A DNA stretch of 64,000 nucleotides, taken from Aquarana catesbeiana (Eukaryota > Chordata > Amphibia > Anura > Ranidae). Both the position numbers and the translations under genes were made by a program. Shown here one piece after another: positions 1-10,855 of the stretch (positions are counted from its first letter, which is position 1; the number at the start of each line of letters is the position of its first letter). The stretch is from contig NC_133331.1 in NCBI RefSeq assembly GCF_042186555.1, forward strand, positions 3,010,557 through 3,074,556, written 5' to 3'. The notes below the pieces were generated by a model. It did not search any database and was not told the DNA's origin. It saw only the letters and a list, made by a program, of their open reading frames with translations.

Positions 1-75
1 GGCCTTCCCAGAAGAGTCGAAGCTGTTATAGCCGCAAAGGGCGGAGCCAACTCAATATTGAACCCTACGGACTAA
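1..75 (+). pseudogene. Tc1-like transposase, C-terminal fragment
   Basis: Frame 1 reads 24 residues to a TAA at 73-75. It includes PRRVEAVIAAKGG and ends in NPTD, the C-terminal tail I associate with vertebrate Tc1/mariner (DD34E) transposases. Everything upstream, including the HTH and catalytic domains, is outside the window. It belongs to the transposon end listed next. I cannot tell whether the element was intact to the left. Confidence 0.65.
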
Positions 76-145
76 GACTGGGGATGCCATTAAAGTTCAT
101 GTGCGTGTAAAGGCAGGTGTCCCAATACTTTTGGTAATGTAGTGC
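1..145 (+). mobile_element. Tc1-like element, 3' end with terminal repeat
   Basis: After the transposase stop the sequence runs into an end resembling a Tc1-family terminal repeat (GTCCCAATACTTTTGGTAAT, about 119-138). The left end lies outside the window, so no TA target duplication can be checked. The family is assigned from memory of vertebrate Tc1 ends. Confidence 0.55.
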
Positions 146-457
146 AGCTGTACTCCACAGTTCCACCTCAAGACGATGAGAGGCTGCAAATTTGCCCAGC
201 ATAAAGATTCCGGGCATATTTCCTGAACGCAGGAAATGCGCTGTACGCCCATGCATGGGTAAACCCCTTTTTAGAGGCGCATGGGCCGCATACGGCCATT
301 TATTTTTTATAATGGTAGTGGACTGAACGTGGCACCTGCGGCTCCCAAGGTGTGGGAAAACATGCAGAGCTTTATGCTGGGCAAATTTTCATCCCCCCAC
401 CATCCTTCTTGCTTTAGCTTTTTTTTTTTTTTTTTTTTTTTTTAGAGGGGGGGAGGA
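146..457. other. Intergenic, no gene seen
   Basis: There is no convincing coding potential. A 25-base poly-T run lies at 419-443 and could be the tail of a minus-strand retroposon, but I see no TSD. It directly abuts the 87-bp array. Confidence 0.5.
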
Positions 458-1043
458 GTGTGACACCATGTGACTCAGCAGTGACTACAGTGGTTGGGCT
501 CCACTGGAAATTTTGGTAATGGAAAGGGATCCATATGTGGAGTGTGACACGATGATGTGACTCAGCAGTGGCTACAGTGGTTGGGCTCCACTGGAAATTT
601 TGGTAATGGAAAGGGATCCATATGTGGAGTGTGACACGATGATGTGACTCAGCAGTGGCTACAGTGGTTGGGCTCCACTGGAAATTTTGGTAATGGAAAG
701 GGATCCATATGTGGAGTGTGACACGATGATGTGACTCAGCAGTGACTACAGTGGTTGGGCTCCACTGGAAATTTTGGTAATGGAAAGGGATCCATATGTG
801 GAGTGTGACACGATGATGTGACTCAGCAGTGGCTACAGTGGTTGGGCTCCACTGGAAATTTTGGTAATGGAAAGGGATCCATATGTGGAGTGTGACACGA
901 TGATGTGACTCAGCAGTGACTACAGTGGTTGGGCTCCACTGGAAATTTTGGTAATGGAAAGGGATCCATATGTTGAGTGTGACACGATGATGTGACTCAG
1001 CAGTGGCTACAGTGGTTGGGCTCCACTGGAAATTTTTGGTAAT
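458..1043. repeat. Minisatellite, 87-bp unit, about 7 copies
   Basis: Units start with GTGTGACACGATGATGTGAC, for example at 542, 629 and 716, which fixes the period at 87 bp. Copies differ mainly by one A/G change (AGTGACTAC versus AGTGGCTAC). Because 87 is a multiple of 3, the minus strand keeps a 226-codon open frame of 29-residue repeats. I regard that frame as non-coding. Confidence 0.9.
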
Positions 1044-1891
1044 TTCCCTCATGCCCTGCAGTGATTCAAATTCGCAAAAACCACGTAATACCAAAATAAC
1101 AGTTTTAGAGAAGTTGGCATTGAAGTTATGTGATTTTCTTTATTTCTGCACACCACCAACGTTCCACAGATCCTCTCCTCGCCCACGTCCCAGTGACGCC
1201 ACGTTGTGTACACGGTGTTTCTGCACACGACGGCGCGCTAAGTATGGACTTCCTGCTGTATGCATTCTGGACTCCATTCTTACATAGTGATCTCATCTGC
1301 TCCACCACCTCTCTGTCACCTGAGGACACTCGTAGTTTCAGTTTTAGTGTAAATGGTAATTCAGCTTTTTATGTAAATCTGTTGGAAGGATATGGGGGGG
1401 GGGGAGGGGGGAGGGAGGAAGAATGCAGCTGCACTCTGTCCGCAAATGTCACATAATACGAATGTGTGCAAACCATTCATTCACGGTTCATATTCTACCA
1501 TCGGTAGCTGAACAGGTGCCGCCCCACTTCCCGCTCAACGAACGTCTGGAGGCAAATCTGAGAATATCCGCCGGTCTTCACACATTTTTGTATTCTGTAT
1601 TAGATCGCAGCAGAATGAACGCGGTGGTCTGTTGCGTAGTTTAGAACTTTATTTTTTTTTTAGCAGACACAAAAAAAAAATTAGATGCATTTCTGTTTTT
1701 TTTTTTTTTACTTTTAAAGTGGCTGTAAATCCGATTCATGAAATTTAACCTGGGCACCTATATCTGCAGTATAAAAGCTTGAGGGGTAGGTTGGGTGGCA
1801 CTATGGTATCTGCCACCTCATCCCTATTGAATTGAGATTGGCAGTAATAGGATGATTGGGATTATAACGGTGCCCATAACAAAGGAATATA
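1044..1891. other. Unassigned sequence
   Basis: No gene is recognised. There is a G-rich tract at about 1393-1418 that could form a G-quadruplex, and A/T runs at about 1650-1710. Short open frames overlap on both strands without recognisable domains. Confidence 0.4.
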
Positions 1892-2131
1892 CAGTATCTG
1901 ACAAAAGTAAGTACACCCCTCAGTGACATTTGTGTAAATCTTTTCTTCTATCTTTTCATGTGACAACACTGAAGAAATGACACTTGTCTACAATGTAAAG
2001 TAGTGAGTGTACAGCTTGTATAACAGTGTAAATTTACTGTCCCCTCAAAATAACTCAACACACAGCCATTAATGTCTAAACCGCTGGCAACAAAAGTCAG
2101 GACACCCCTAAGTGACAATCTCCAAATAAAT
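1892..2131. mobile_element. Tc1-like long terminal repeat (solo end)
   Basis: It starts after a TA with CAGTATCTGACAAAAGTAAG. About 200 bp of it is the reverse complement of 6385-6604, which carries the matching end of a transposase-bearing copy. Shared landmarks include the complement of GTTGCCAGCGGTTTAGACAT and of GTGTTGAGTTATTTTGAGG. Such long inverted ends are typical of this frog/fish Tc1 family. Only one end is present here. Confidence 0.7.
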
Positions 2132-2159
2132 AAAACTGCAAAAAATATGCAACAGAATT

Positions 2160-2830
2160 GCCACTGGGGTGCAATTTGCCTTTGAAATGCCAGAAGAATG
2201 GCAAAGTAATGCCGTTGGGGTGCCATTTGAGTGCCATTAATATGTCAATGCAATGCCATTGGGGTGTCATCTGCCTAAGGGGGGGCCCTTAGAATGGCTC
2301 TGCAATGCCACTAAGGTACCTGTTGGCATTGTGGTTCCATTAGAATGGCACTGAAATGTCATTGGGGGGCCCTTAGAATGGCTCTGTAATGCCACTGGGG
2401 TACCATTTGCCATTGTGATTCCATTAGAATGGCACTGCGATGCCATTGGGTGCCATTTGCCATTGGAGTTCTATTAGAACAGCACTGAAATGTCATTGGG
2501 GGGGGCCCTTAGAATGGCTCTGCAATGCCACTGGGGTACAATATGCCATTGTGGTTCCATTAGAACGGCACTGCGATGCCATTGGGTGCCATTGGAATAG
2601 CACTGAAATGTCATGGGGGGGGGGGGGCATAAAATGGCTCTGCAATGCCACTGGGGTACCATTTGCCATTGTGGTTCCATTAGAATGGCACTGCGATGCC
2701 ATTGGGTGCCATTTGCCATTGGAGTGCCACTAGAATAACACTACAATGCCACTGGGGTGCCATTTGCCTAAGGGGGCCCTTAGAGTGGCTCTGCAGTGCC
2801 ACTGGGGTGCTATTCCTGTAGACGGGCATC
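2160..2830. repeat. Irregular minisatellite of AATGCCAYTGGGGTGCCATT subunits
   Basis: The region is built from about 20-bp subunits (AATGCCAYTGGGGTRCCATT and relatives) arranged in larger blocks. These restart at CCCTTAGAATGGCTCTG at roughly 83-148 bp spacing. Poly-G runs of 6-12 separate the blocks. Open frames on both strands are by-products. Confidence 0.8.
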
Positions 2831-3738
2831 CAAATTTTCTTGTACAGTATCTGCCAATGCATATACAATACAATGCGTTATGTTGCGATCCAATACTGAA
2901 AATGCGACAGGTGTGTGTTTTTTTTTTTTTTTATTCATGCCCGCCCTGCCAGCCCATTGAGAATGAATAGGCTGCCCTAACACAGCACACTATATCGGAA
3001 AGCACAAATATGAAGGGGCCCTATAAACGTGCACAGTTAAAAAGTAATCTGGGGAAGGTTTAATATTGTCACAATAATACTTTGGAGCAGCAGAGGGAGG
3101 ATATCATGGATCATGCTGCACCCTTACTCCCCATTTACAATATTAGTTGTGCTTTAATGCAATGTGTATGTAGGTGGGGTGCAGCGTAGTGCGGAGGCAG
3201 TATTTCACACAGACGGGTACAATAGAAATCTTGTACTGAACTTATGCAGCAACCGTTCACAACAAACCCGGTAGGAGAGCGACCCAGCCTGGTGCAGGTG
3301 ACAGGAGCAGATTCCAGCTGGACTGACATCTGTTGAGAGGGGACAGAATGTGGCCTGACCGTCTAGTGCCCAATTAGGAAGGTGTCCAGAAGAGATGCAA
3401 CACTACACTGTCCCTTCTCATAAGGCACCTTTCCCTAATACTAGTACTGTCCCCCACAGAGGGACCTATCCCTACACTACCCACTCGCAAAAAACACACC
3501 AAGTCTGGGAGCCAGGGCTTTTAAATGGGCTTTGCCTGACCCAAGATGGCTGCCAAAGTCACACGGGGCAGCAGCATCCAATTGGTTGCTTCCCCAGTGA
3601 CCCAGGAACTGTGTTCCTCTCATCTTCCTCTCCAGCTGCGGAAGAGCACCACCTGCAGTGGAGAAAGTAGACTGCACCTGCCTACACATAACTGAGAAAG
3701 AAGGCACACGGTGCTAATGGATTCCATTCATTCTGAAT
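2831..3738. other. Unassigned sequence
   Basis: No gene or recognisable element. There is a poly-T run at about 2919-2932. Short frames near 3395-3707 overlap on both strands and have no domain I recognise. Confidence 0.4.
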
Positions 3739-4920
3739 GACATGCACTCCTGTCCCCCGCACACCGTGCGACATGCACTCCTGACCTCTGCACACCATAC
3801 GGCATGCACTCCTGTCCTCTGCACACCGTGCGACATGCACTCCTGTCCTCTGCACACCATAGGGCATGCACTCCTGTCCTCTGCACGCTATACGACATGC
3901 ACTCCTGTCCTCTGCACACCGTGCGACATTCACTACTGTCCCCCACACACCGTACGACCTGCACTCCTGTCCTCTGCATGCTATACGAGATGCACTCCTG
4001 TCCTCTGCACACCATGCAACGTGCACTCCTGTCCTCTGCACGCTATACGACATGCACTCCTGTCCTCTGCACACCATGCAACATGCACTCCTGTCCTGTG
4101 CACGCTATACGACATGCACTCCTGTCCTCTGCACACCGTGCGACATTCACTACTGTCCCCCACACACCGTACGACATGCACTCCTGTCCTCTGCACACCG
4201 TGCAACACTCACTACTGTCCTCCACACACCGTGCCACCTGCATTCCTGTCCTCTGCACACCGTGCGACATGCACTCCTGACCTCTGCACACCGTGCGACA
4301 TGGACTCCTGTCCTCTGCACACCGTGCGACATGCACTCCTGTCCTCTGCACACCGTGCGACATGCACTCCTGTCCTCTGCACACCGTGCGACATGCACTC
4401 CTGTCCTCTGCACACCGTGCGACGTGCACTCCTGTCCTCTGCACACCGTGCGACGTGCACTCCTGTCCCCCACACACTGTATGACATGCACTCCTGTCCT
4501 CTGCACACCGTGCGACCTGCACTCCTGTCTTCTGCACACTGTGTAACACTCACTACTGTCCCCCACACACTGTATGACATGCACTCCTGTCCTCTGCACA
4601 CCATGCAACACTCACTACTGTCCCCCACACACTGTATGACATGCACTCCTGTCCTCTGCACACCGTGCGACATGCAGTCCTGTCCTCTGCACACTGTACG
4701 ACCTGCACTCCTGTCTTCTGCACACCGTGTAACACTCACTACTGTCCCCCACACACCGTACGACATGCACTCCTGTCCCTCACACACCGTACGACCTGCA
4801 CTCCTGTCCCCTGGACACCGTGCAACATGCACTCCTGTCCCCTGCACACCGTGCAACATGCACTCCTGTCCCCTGCACACCGCGCAACATTCACTACTGT
4901 CCTCTGCACACTGACGTGCA
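3739..4920. repeat. Minisatellite, 31-bp unit, about 38 copies
   Basis: The consensus runs GTGCGACATGCACTCCTGTC followed by CTCTGCACACC, 31 bp in all. Recurrent variants are GCTATAC for ACCGTGC and CACTACTGTCCCCCACACA. Since 31 is not a multiple of 3 and no stop arises in any phase, six long frames coexist (up to 390 codons). That argues they are not genes. Confidence 0.92.
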
Positions 4921-5814
4921 CTCTTGAACCCTTAAGCATTTCTGACCCTTGCGTTTTTTTTTTACTCCTTAAGTCCCCAAGGCTGAACTGCCCCCCCCCC
5001 CCCCCCCCCCCCCCCGAGGAAAAAGATAATGATCTGTGGCTCTGTACCTGACTCCACTACTTGTTCTATTTTGAGGTCCTGCTTCCATATTTTCCTTTTT
5101 CCTGCTGTAAATATTTACACTGAATTTTCTGTTTAAGCCCTAAAATAGTCAGAGAAATATTATTTAACTGACCGTCCTACTTCAATTAGTATTTTCCGAA
5201 CCTCCGCACGCTATATGGCATCAACACAACAGATGAGAAATGAAGTGTTTATGTTGAGTATTCAACACCCGGAGGAGGAAACCTCTTAGATCCGGAGTTG
5301 TTTGCTTTGCTCTTGAATAGATTAATGAACTGGCCTTCCTGCACCATAGACCTGTCCTGATAGTTGACCTTTTGATAACTCTAGAGGACTCTATTAATGG
5401 ATTACAGAAATGTCACAATATACAGCAACATTATCAATTTGAAAAAAACAAAAATTTAGGGGTGCACCGATACCATTTTATTTTTACGAGTGCCGATACT
5501 TTTCTTTTTTTTTTTTTTAAGTACTCACCGATACCAATTAATAACAATAACTACCGCAACTTTTTTGCTTACACTTCAGCTACTTCCATATACATGTATA
5601 TTTTTTTTATATTATTAAGTATGTATATGGAATTTTATTTTTTTTTTCATTATTTTTATGCTTACTCATTAGCCCTAAAGAAGGGGGGGGTCCAATCCCC
5701 CAAAACCTGTTGGCTAGATGTAAATGTTTACATTTTAATAATCATTTTATAAACCTTAAATCAAAGGTGCAATTTTTCGAGTAAGCACAAAAAAAAAAAA
5801 AAAAAAATTCCATA
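4921..5814. other. Unassigned A/T-rich sequence with a poly-C run
   Basis: A 25-base poly-C run lies at 4991-5015. GGGGTGCACCGATACC at about 5459-5474 resembles the end of a dispersed DNA transposon, but no partner end was found. Poly-A/T runs lie at about 5503-5517 and 5788-5806. No gene is seen. Confidence 0.4.
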
Positions 5815-6604
5815 AAACCAATATAAGCGTATTTGGTTCAGATGGTGACAAGCGTGTGTGGCGGCAACCAGGTGAGGAGGACAAAGACAAGTGTGTCTTG
5901 TCTACAGTCAAGCATGGTGGTGGGAGTGTCATGGTCTGGGGCTGCATGAGTGCTGCCGGCACTGGGGGGCTACAGATCATTGAGGGAACCATGAATGCCA
6001 ACATGTACTGTGACATACTGAAGCAGAGCATGATCCCCTCCCTTCAGAGACTGGGCCGCAGGGCAGTATTCCAACATGATAACCACCCCAAACACACCTC
6101 CAAGATCACCACTGCCTTGCTAAAGAAGCTGAGGGTAAAGGTGATGGACTGGCCAAGCATGTCTCCAGACCTAAACCCTATTGATCATCTGTGGGACATC
6201 CTCAAACGGAAGGTGGAGGAGCGCAAGGTCTCTAACATCCACCAGCTCTGTGATGTCATCATGGAGGAGGGGAAGAGGACTCCAGTGACAACCTGTGAAG
6301 CTCTGGTGACCTCCATGTCCAAGAGGGTTAAGGCAGTGCTGGAAAATAATGGTGGCCACACAAAATATTGACACTTTGGGCCCAATTTGGACATTTTCAC
6401 TTAGGGGTGTACTGACTTTTGTTGCCAGCGGTTTAGACATTAATGGCTGTGTGTTGAGTTATTTTGAGGGGACAGCAAATTTACACTGTTATACAAGCTG
6501 TACACTCACTACTTTACATTGTAGCAAAGTGTCATTTCTTCAGTGTTGTCACATGAAAAGATAGAAGAAAAGATTTACAAAAACGTGAGGGGTGTACTCA
6601 CATT
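5815..6604 (+). mobile_element. Truncated Tc1-like transposon
   Basis: It carries the C-terminal half of a transposase followed by a long terminal region (about 6385-6604). That region is inverted relative to 1892-2131 and ends in GTGTACTCACATTT. The 5' half and outermost bases are missing. The left edge abuts an A-run and unrelated sequence. Confidence 0.8.
5832..6371 (+). pseudogene. Tc1-like DDE transposase, 5'-truncated
   Basis: Reading from FGSDG, the frame contains KHGGGSVMVWGC, the second catalytic Asp in FQHDN, and SPDLNPIDHLWDILKRK, ending at TAG 6369-6371. Both HTH domains and the first catalytic Asp (normally WSDE) are missing. The final catalytic acid, usually Glu in NPIEHLW, is Asp here with the usual spacing of 34 residues (DD34D). 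The frame is otherwise open for 180 codons, so the copy is fairly young but cannot encode an active enzyme. Confidence 0.85.
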
Positions 6605-7171
6605 TTAAAAAAATCGCAGCGCAAATATCGTGTGACATAAAAAGTTGCAATAACCGCCATTTTATTCCCTAGGGTTTCTGCTAAAAAAACATATATAATG
6701 TTGGGGGGTTCTGAATAGAAAAAAAAAAAAAGATGATTTTTACATGGAGGAGCGAGGTGCCAGAATTGGCCCGGATGGGAAGTGGTTAACATCCTCATAC
6801 GGAAAGGCTTCTTTACAGTAATGGGCTGTGAAAAGGTAGGATAGACTTCCACAGGAATGAGAACACGCGGCTCTGTCGGTTTTCACAACAAGGCGCGGTG
6901 CTTTCCTAAATGTACAAAATATAACCAGCTATTAATAGTAATAGCACAGCGGACGGTTGGTCTAAGAAGTGTCTGAAGGGAATTTCTGTTCTCACAAGGA
7001 GGAATTTGGACAAATGTAGTTGGTTTTTTTTTTTTTTGGGTAAACTGTGGGTTAAAGTAAATCTAAATGCAAAACTTTTTTAATTTTGGATAGCGTAATG
7101 GAGGGTAATAACCCCGTCAGTTTTTTTTTTTTTTTTTTGACAACTTCACTTCCTGTCCCATAGCCAAAACA
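6605..7171. other. Dispersed frog-type repeat, no gene
   Basis: The segment at about 6615-6790 (AACCGCCATTTTATTCCCTA to GGGAAGTGGTTAA) resembles a dispersed repeat I recall from ranid genomes; that identification is from memory. Poly-T runs lie at 7025-7038 and 7121-7138. No coding signal is seen. Confidence 0.4.
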
Positions 7172-7885
7172 CAGGGGCGTAACTACAGGGGTCGCAATTG
7201 CAACTCGGCACCATGCACCAGGGAGCCCTTGCGGCTCCTTTGTATACCTGGATAGGAGGGGTGGCAGGGGCAGCATATAAAGGAACCAATCCCCTCTTGT
7301 GTGCTTCCCCTGGCCCCCCTCATTCCCCCCCCCCCCTTCCCGCAGCTATGCCGGCTTTCCCCCTCCCAACCAGCTGCTGCAAGGAATAAGTCAGGATGGT
7401 GAGCAACCAGTAAATATGTCATATACTGGCCTCTTCCTTGTCTGAATGAACAGAGTCAGTGATCTTTACCGATCATTGACTCTGTCCATTCATAACTGAA
7501 AGCAAAGGAAACAGTGTTTCCTATGCTTCAGTTTGTGAATGAATAGGAAGCATCTTTACAGAGCTCTTCCTGTCCATTCATTCTGTGCAGCTGAGGCTAC
7601 AGGGGATTGAGGGGCTGTGTCTCCATTTTCTGTCTCAAAGGTAAAACGCCAGAAATCTGTGTAGATCCCTAATATTTTACAAGAGAAAAAAAAAATGGTA
7701 AAAAACAAAAATGATTAAAAAAAATGTTAAAAAAAGTAACAAAAATTAAAAAAAATATATTGTCACCAGTGGCGCAACTACTAAGGTTGTAAAGGTCGCA
7801 CTTGCAACTGGGCCCTGGCGTTCCGCCACCGGGGCCCTTAATAATATCTTGCACCGGGGCCCTGAAGGTTATAGTTACGCCTCTG
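7172..7885. mobile_element. hAT-like non-autonomous element with 8-bp TSD
   Basis: The left end CAGGGGCGTAACTA (7172-7185) is the inverted match of the right end TAGTTACGCCTCTG (7872-7885). The flanking 8-mers are CCAAAACA (7164-7171) and CCAAAAAA (7886-7893), a 7/8 target-site duplication as expected for hAT. There is no transposase. A related internal end (CAGTGGCGCAACTA at 7767) suggests a composite or nested copy. The interior contains short inverted segments and A-rich stretches. Confidence 0.85.
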
Positions 7886-7945
7886 CCAAAAAAGGGAAGA
7901 AAGAGGAAATCCCTCCATGGTGAGGGAATCCGAGGGCAGACCCTG

Positions 7946-8869
7946 CAGAGGCGGCTCTAGACCTTGTGAGGCCTTTGGCAAAACTTAGACATGAGGTCCC
8001 ACTAACGTCCATAATGGGGAAAAAAAATTCAAGCAAGAAAAATGGCTGCAGAAAGATGTACAGATCTAGCACACAGGTGATCAGCACCACTTCCGGGGCA
8101 CCCTCCTCACCCATCAGATATATGCAGCCAACACAATATCTGGGACCAAGCAAGGTGACTACCCCACTAGAAATTACCCCCATTGCCTTGGAGAGAGAGG
8201 AGGGGGGGGGAGAGGGGTGACAGAGAGGGGGGGTCAGAGAGAGAGAGAGATTCCTGTCCCTGTCTGCAGCCCCTTCTGCGCCCCCGTGTCCCAGTCTGCA
8301 TAATTTATATGCAGAGTCTAAACTATATGGAAGCTCCAGTCGTGGTGAAGTGGTGGGGTTACTCATTGTGCTCTGTAGCAGTGTGTTCGGTCCCTGCTCA
8401 TCCATGTGTAAAGGGGGCTGAGGCTGGGGGGGAAACATGGCCCGGGCTGAGTATGCTATCCTCCATGTCAGTGGACACTGCCAGAGATCTCAGAAGGCAG
8501 GGGGAAAGTTTGTGGACAGGAGAGTAGGGTGGCATGGTGAGTCATCCCCAGGAGTGGCCACCTCTCCCTCTGTGTTGTTGAGGGCCCCATGGCGTTCTGG
8601 CGCCATCTCAGAAAACTTTGCCGGTTGTTGCGGCTTCAGGAAGCGATCCTTCGGTTTCCTGGGCATCAAGGTACCAGCAATGTATGGCAAGCTGCAGGGG
8701 AGCCGCTGACCATGAGCTCTGAGACTAAGGGTAAAGGGTCCTCGCGATGCCATGCCGAGACCCCCCCCCCTTCCCCACTGATCACAGGCAAACTAGGCGG
8801 TCGTGAGGCCCCTGTGAGTGCGAGGCCTTAGGCGGCTGCCTAATTTGCCTGATTACAGAGCCGTCTCTG
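7946..8869. mobile_element. hAT-like non-autonomous element with 8-bp TSD
   Basis: The ends are CAGAGGCGGCTCT (7946) and AGAGCCGTCTCTG (ending 8869), inverted with one mismatch. They are flanked by AGACCCTG (7938-7945) and GGACCCTG (8870-8877), a 7/8 duplication. The subterminal segments GTGAGGCC are also shared. No transposase is present; short frames inside (for example 8437-8709) are not recognisable proteins. It lies about 330 bp upstream of the LPAR5 exon, probably within its first intron. Confidence 0.85.
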
Positions 8870-9199
8870 GGACCCTGATCCACTAGAATTAGTGTCCCAA
8901 TTGGAAGATTTTTGTTCAGGTGTCAATGCAAAATTTGGGATTTTATTTTATTTTTTACTTTGATGATAATGGTAAACAGGACAAATAGAGAGGGTGAATC
9001 TCCCAAACGTTGGCAAAGACCCCAATGAAAACTGTAATCCCTCTCTACTTCCTTCTCACTCTTTCCAAAAATAAAATAAAAGTTTTTTTGTATTTAGTTA
9101 TACTTTAAGGGTTCTAAGGATACAATTCATTTTTTGTCCAGTTGAACTTGATAGATGTTTTTCTTCCAATTTGATGAACTATAAATTTTTGTATTTCAG
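8870..9199. other. Probable LPAR5 intron end
   Basis: A/T-rich sequence without a gene leads to a splice acceptor, TTTTTGTATTTCAG, at 9186-9199. An in-frame TAA at 9182-9184 shows that the downstream frame cannot begin further left in the same exon. Confidence 0.6.
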
Positions 9200-10354
9200 G
9201 TTTCTGCACAGCCTACAAATATATCAAATATATCTTTTTTGGAGGACTGCGACCAACACACCCCTCCATCTTCCCGCACCCTACTCCTTGTTGGATACAG
9301 CCTGTTGATGCCCCTTGGAGTCATATTGAACGGTGTGTCCCTCGTTGTGTTCCTGCGCTGGCTACGACCTCTCTCAGTGGTGGGAACCTTCCTTTGTAAC
9401 CTGGCACTCAGTGACCTCCTCTTCACCCTCTCGCTGCCCCTGAGAATATACTACTATGCCAACAACCACTGGCCCTTTGGTTCCTTGCTCTGTCGCCTCT
9501 CTGGATCCATTTTCCATATCAACATGTATGGCAGCTGCCTCTTCCTCTTTTGCATAAACGTGGACCGTTACTTCGCCATTGTGCACCCTTTGCGGTTCCG
9601 CCACCTGCGTAGGCCCAAGGTTGCCCGTCTGACTTGTTTATGTGTCTGGCTGGTGATCATCGGTGGTTCTGTGCCAGCTGCCATGGTACACAACTCAAAG
9701 GATTGCTGGAATGGACATGAAAGGGTTCAGCGCTGTTTTGAGGGTTTAAGTAGTTGGGGGAGCTTTTTATTTCCATTGCTGTTAGTGGCGGAGGTGATTG
9801 GTTTTCTTTTACCCCTTACTGCCGTAGTGTACGGTTCCAGCCATGTGTTCTTCGAGCTGTGTCGGGCATCAGAAGGAGGTGCAAAGCGGCATCGCAAAAC
9901 CATCCGACTCCTCATCCTCAACCTTAGTATCTTCCTGTTTTGTTTTGTTCCTTACAACTCAACTCTGGTTGGATATGGCCTTCTCCGGGCCGAACTTGTA
10001 CCTGACTGGTGGGACTCAAAAACGACTTTAAAGAAAATTATCTCAATCACTGTCCTACTAGCCAGCACCAACTGCGCACTTGACCCATTGGTTTATTACT
10101 TTAGCACTGAGGGCTTCCGAAACACCTTAAGTCAAATTGTGCGCATCAGTAAGTCCTCCAAGGAGAAGAGCTCTTCCAGCAGAACTATAGATGACACTGT
10201 GGCTTCTGACCTTAATCCAAAGGTGAAAAGTGTTGGAATTACTCCTCTTTCCAGTAAAGACTATGAGAATAATGAGAAGCGAATGTGTCTGGTTAAGTTT
10301 GGTGTGACCAATGGCAGTGAGAAGAAAAGAATAATTGAGGAATCTGAGATTTAA
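9200..10354 (+). CDS. LPAR5: Lysophosphatidic acid receptor 5, main coding exon
   Basis: This is a class A GPCR predicted to sit in the plasma membrane and sense lysophosphatidic acid, signalling through G proteins. The exon encodes 384 residues. Counting from Val1: two N-glycosylation sequons (NIS, residues 7-12), then seven hydrophobic segments. Landmarks are TM1 Asn44, NLALSDLLFTLSLP in TM2, the Cys98-Cys179 disulfide pair, NMYGSC and VDRYFAIVHPLR (DRY at 122-124), FCFVPYNST in TM6, and LDPLVYYFSTEGFRNTL in TM7. These closely match human LPAR5 as I remember it, including HWPF and RHLRRPKVARL; P2Y and other LPA receptors fit less well. The C-tail is Ser/Lys-rich. No ATG is in frame between the TAA at 9182 and Met at 9308, which lies inside TM1. 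The start codon therefore must come from an upstream exon joined at 9200. Confidence 0.93.
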   Translation, partial: VSAQPTNISNISFLEDCDQHTPPSSRTLLLVGYSLLMPLGVILNGVSLVVFLRWLRPLSVVGTFLCNLALSDLLFTLSLPLRIYYYANNHWPFGSLLCRLSGSIFHINMYGSCLFLFCINVDRYFAIVHPLRFRHLRRPKVARLTCLCVWLVIIGGSVPAAMVHNSKDCWNGHERVQRCFEGLSSWGSFLFPLLLVAEVIGFLLPLTAVVYGSSHVFFELCRASEGGAKRHRKTIRLLILNLSIFLFCFVPYNSTLVGYGLLRAELVPDWWDSKTTLKKIISITVLLASTNCALDPLVYYFSTEGFRNTLSQIVRISKSSKEKSSSSRTIDDTVASDLNPKVKSVGITPLSSKDYENNEKRMCLVKFGVTNGSEKKRIIEESEI

Positions 10355-10747
10355 GTCAGTATTGAATAGAAAAATGCACTTTAAGGCCTCAGCCAAGTAT
10401 GAACAAAAAAAGTGTAGCAGAAGGGCTTCTGGACCTTTTGGAAGATATGTTTTAGAGATGGGAGGGAAGGGTTTAAAAGTTGTGGACCGTGTCCCTTTTG
10501 GGAAGATTTTTCTTTGCTTCCTGTCAACTAGAAGACACAAGAAGCTATCTTTATATAGCTGTGTCCCTATTTGAACCTTTGCCCCTCTTCCTATTCTAAC
10601 TACACCTCCAAATTTTTAACTCCCCTCAATTTTACTCCCAGGGCCAATGGTTCCTAGAACAAAACTGAGATGGTGGATCTCCCCAGCAGGGACACAACCC
10701 ATAACAAAAACTCAACTTTAACATTGAGGGCTTCCAAGAGGGAATGG
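10355..10747. other. LPAR5 3' UTR and flank
   Basis: Sequence after the TAA at 10352-10354 is non-coding. I found no strong AATAAA in this stretch. No other feature is seen. Confidence 0.4.
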
Positions 10748-10855
10748 GGTTGATTTACTAAAGGAAAATAGACTGTGCATGTTTACAAGTGCAGTTGCTC
10801 CAGAGCTTAGTAAATGACGTAAGGCTCCACTTTACAAAGAATACCTAATTACTGT
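10748..10855. mobile_element. Frog dispersed repeat, left half
   Basis: It begins GGTTGATTTACTAAAGG and includes AGTGCAGTTGCTCCAGAGCT, the left part of a dispersed frog element I recognise from memory. Its right half, ending CTTTAGTAAATCAACC, is at 14385-14501. The two ends are inverted repeats of each other, so 3.5 kb appears to have accumulated inside one copy. Confidence 0.65.

Noticed and set aside
3742..4914. 390-codon frame of HSCPLHTVR-like repeats (and several overlapping frames)
   Set aside because: The 31-bp unit is free of stops in several phases on both strands, so long frames arise automatically. There is no promoter, splice or domain support.
9239..9241. TTG at 9239 as the LPAR5 start
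   Set aside because: It is a Leu codon inside the exon; the coding frame continues upstream to the acceptor at 9199 with two glycosylation sequons, so it is not a plausible vertebrate start.
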